25,645 bases of DNA from Desulfobacteraceae bacterium 4572_89 (GTDB lineage: Bacteria > Desulfobacterota > Desulfobacteria > Desulfobacterales > Desulfobacteraceae), in the NCBI GenBank assembly GCA_002085465.1, contig NBML01000039.1, positions 1-25,645 on the forward strand, in the 5' to 3' direction. The position numbers were made by a program, and so were the translations under genes. Under the pieces are notes generated by a model, which saw nothing but the letters and a program-made list of their open reading frames with translations, did not search any database and was not told the DNA's origin. Positions 24,717 through 25,645 of the stretch are shown here, piece after piece (positions within the stretch are counted from its first letter, which is position 1; the number at the start of each line of letters is the position of its first letter).

Positions 24717-25004
24717 ATGCCAATCATTACCTTTAACGCATTTTCATTTTTGCAAAAAAAATTAAAGGCAAAAAACCTGGAGTATTCCAATGTTAAATTA
24801 TCCATCCAGGAGGGAACAACTGCCAGAGAGCTGATTTCCCGTATGCACCTGTCCAGGGAAGAGGTGGAAGTGGTATTTATAAACGGCCGGGTAGGGACCC
24901 TGGAAACAAGGCTTCAGGACCAGGACCGGGTGGCTTTTGTTCCACATGGAACACCTGGGCCTTACAGGGTTTTGCTTGGTTTTACGAATAAAACAGATGA
25001 ATGA
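24717..25004 (+). CDS. MoaD/ThiS-like (beta-grasp) protein lacking the terminal GG
   Basis: 95 residues from the ATG at 24717, chosen because AAAGGAG lies 5-6 bases before it; the frame is open further up but overlaps fapA. The core (KLSIQEGTTARELISRMHLSREEVEVVFINGRVGTLETRLQDQDRVAFVP) is a typical ubiquitin-like sulfur-carrier fold. The usual C-terminal Gly-Gly that is adenylated and thiocarboxylated is missing; the protein ends HGTPGPYRVLLGFTNKTDE. It is therefore unlikely to be a standard sulfur carrier, unless the tail is processed. It starts 37 bp after fapA and overlaps the next gene by 8 bp. Confidence 0.8.
   Translation: MPIITFNAFSFLQKKLKAKNLEYSNVKLSIQEGTTARELISRMHLSREEVEVVFINGRVGTLETRLQDQDRVAFVPHGTPGPYRVLLGFTNKTDE
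24938..24953. promoter_or_regulatory. One-mismatch parS-like palindrome inside the MoaD/ThiS-like gene
   Basis: TGTTCCACATGGAACA differs from the parS form TGTTCCACGTGGAACA only by A for G in the centre. It overlaps the codons for VPHGT, so protein coding alone could explain it. Confidence 0.35.
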
Positions 25005-25466
25005 ATCAGAAACAAACCAGATCAGGGCGTTTATTGCCTTGTCTCTGCCTGGGCATGTACAACAGGTTCTGGAAGAGATTCAGGTGCTATTGAGGTCCAG
25101 GGGGATAAAAGCATCCTGGACCAAACCTGGAACTTTTCATCTGACCCTGAAGTTCCTGGGAAATGTTCAAGCTCTTGATTCCCTGGTATCAGCCATGAAC
25201 AATTCAGTTAAAGGTTTTTCTTCATTTCAATTGTCTGCAGGCGGGATGGGGGTCTTTCCGGGAATCAAGAAGGCCAGGGTGATCTGGAGCGGCATCGGTG
25301 GCAGGACAGATGTTCTGGAAAACATATTTAATAGTCTTGAATACAATCTTCAGGCACTTGATATAAAAAGGAAAAACGCAGGTTTTCTCCCCACATCACC
25401 CTTGGAAGAAGTAAATCCATTTTTGGAAGAAGTAAATCCATTTTTTCTCCAGGCAAATTGATTTGA
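24997..25466 (+). pseudogene. thpR: RNA 2',3'-cyclic phosphodiesterase (ThpR/LigT-like), frameshifted and truncated
   Basis: The first 122 codons are in frame: IRAFIALSLPGHVQQVLEEI, the first HxT motif HLTL (48-51), KFLGNV, and VFPGIKKARVIWSGIGG. After ALDI the frame should continue KKEKRRFSPHITLGRSK with the second HxT motif, but that sequence lies in another frame (25365-25412); adding one base to the AAAAA run at 25365-25369 joins the two. As read, the product instead ends out of frame at 25461 with a meaningless repeated LEEVNPF. Even when corrected the protein stops about 15 residues after HITLGRSK (25466), whereas relatives continue for about 40 or more residues. The family opens 2',3'-cyclic phosphates at RNA ends. 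A lost base, a duplicated 21-mer and a missing tail together suggest a decayed gene. Confidence 0.85.
25402..25443 (+). repeat. Exact tandem duplication of 21 bp in the thpR 3' end
   Basis: Two identical 21-bp units (25402-25422, 25423-25443), each beginning TTGGAAGAAG and ending ATCCATTT. The unit length keeps frame: GRSKSIF twice in the corrected frame, LEEVNPF twice in the uncorrected one. Confidence 0.95.
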
Positions 25467-25502
25467 GTGTAACCAAAATAAAACATACCGCTAAAGTTGA
25501 TA

Positions 25503-25530
25503 TTAACCAATAAAATAAGATAGCTATAAA
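25503..25530 (+). promoter_or_regulatory. Possible promoter of the gene starting at 25593
   Basis: TTAACC (25503-25508) and TATAAA (25525-25530) with a 16-base spacer, about 60 bases before the start codon, in an AT-rich gap. Confidence 0.35.
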
Positions 25531-25592
25531 CATTTTAAACGGTACGTGCCATATTAATTTTCTACTAAATTAATTAATATTGGAGAATTAAA

Positions 25593-25645
25593 ATGGTACA
25601 TGAAATCAAAAACGCCGTAGCTGCTCAAAGAAAACATTCTTCTGA
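25593..25645 (+). CDS. Start of an unidentified gene (cut by window end)
   Basis: An ATG at 25593 with GGAGA 6 bases upstream opens a frame to the window end: MVHEIKNAVAAQRKHSS. The ribosome site makes it a likely real start. The opening has a faint resemblance to the N-terminus of some aldehyde dehydrogenases (E-I-K-x-A-x-A-x-Q-R), but 17 residues cannot support a name. Confidence 0.55.
   Translation, partial: MVHEIKNAVAAQRKHSS

Overview
The window looks like chromosomal DNA of a strictly anaerobic, moderately AT-rich Gram-negative bacterium, most likely a sulfate-reducing Desulfobacterota of the Desulfobacula/Desulfobacter type. This is inferred from gene content and protein style: an NAD-dependent dihydropyrimidine dehydrogenase (PreT/PreA), an oxygen-sensitive radical-SAM sulfatase maturase, a heme-c-type Tll0287-like sensor kinase with an NtrC-type sigma-54 activator, and cobalamin genes. 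There is no phage, insertion sequence, CRISPR, tRNA or rRNA signal.

Layout. 1-4.3 kb (+): the C-terminal end of a Ser/Thr-kinase-like protein, a membrane histidine kinase with a CxxCH sensor domain, and an NtrC-family response regulator overlapping it by 4 bp. 4.4-9.8 kb (-): preT-preA-dihydropyrimidinase, followed by a DEAD-box RNA helicase, behind a good sigma-70 promoter at 9861-9889. 10.0-14.4 kb (+): a nitrilase-type beta-ureidopropionase, a nucleobase permease whose reading frame is broken, a strong terminator, a small membrane-anchored protein and an M20-type carbamoyl-amidohydrolase. Together with preTA and dihydropyrimidinase these form a two-way cluster for uptake and reductive breakdown of uracil/thymine, through dihydrouracil and N-carbamoyl-beta-alanine, to beta-alanine, CO2 and ammonia. 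14.5-18.3 kb (-): an anaerobic sulfatase maturase with a SEC-C tail, a choline sulfatase gene broken by an inferred ~30-nt out-of-frame deletion, and an AEC-family carrier. 18.5-19.9 kb (+): a FetA/FetB-like ABC pair. 19.9-20.25 kb: an intergenic region carrying two parS-like ParB-binding palindromes inside a wider inverted repeat. 20.25-22.2 kb (+): cobO and cobQ, overlapping by 4 bp. 22.4-25.5 kb (+): a FapA (DUF342) protein with added N-terminal helical modules, a MoaD/ThiS-like protein without a terminal GG, and a thpR gene that is frameshifted, carries a 21-bp tandem duplication and ends early. A new gene starts at 25593.

The three points most worth following are: (1) the two parS-like sites (plus a one-mismatch relative inside the MoaD/ThiS-like gene), which suggest the segment is origin-proximal and may carry a chromosome-segregation centromere; (2) three independently disrupted genes (permease, choline sulfatase, thpR) within 14 kb, meaning either real gene decay or sequence error; and (3) the pyrimidine-degradation cluster, which carries two unrelated carbamoyl-amidohydrolases that could both do the third step. 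All functions are assigned from motifs read by eye; no database search was possible.
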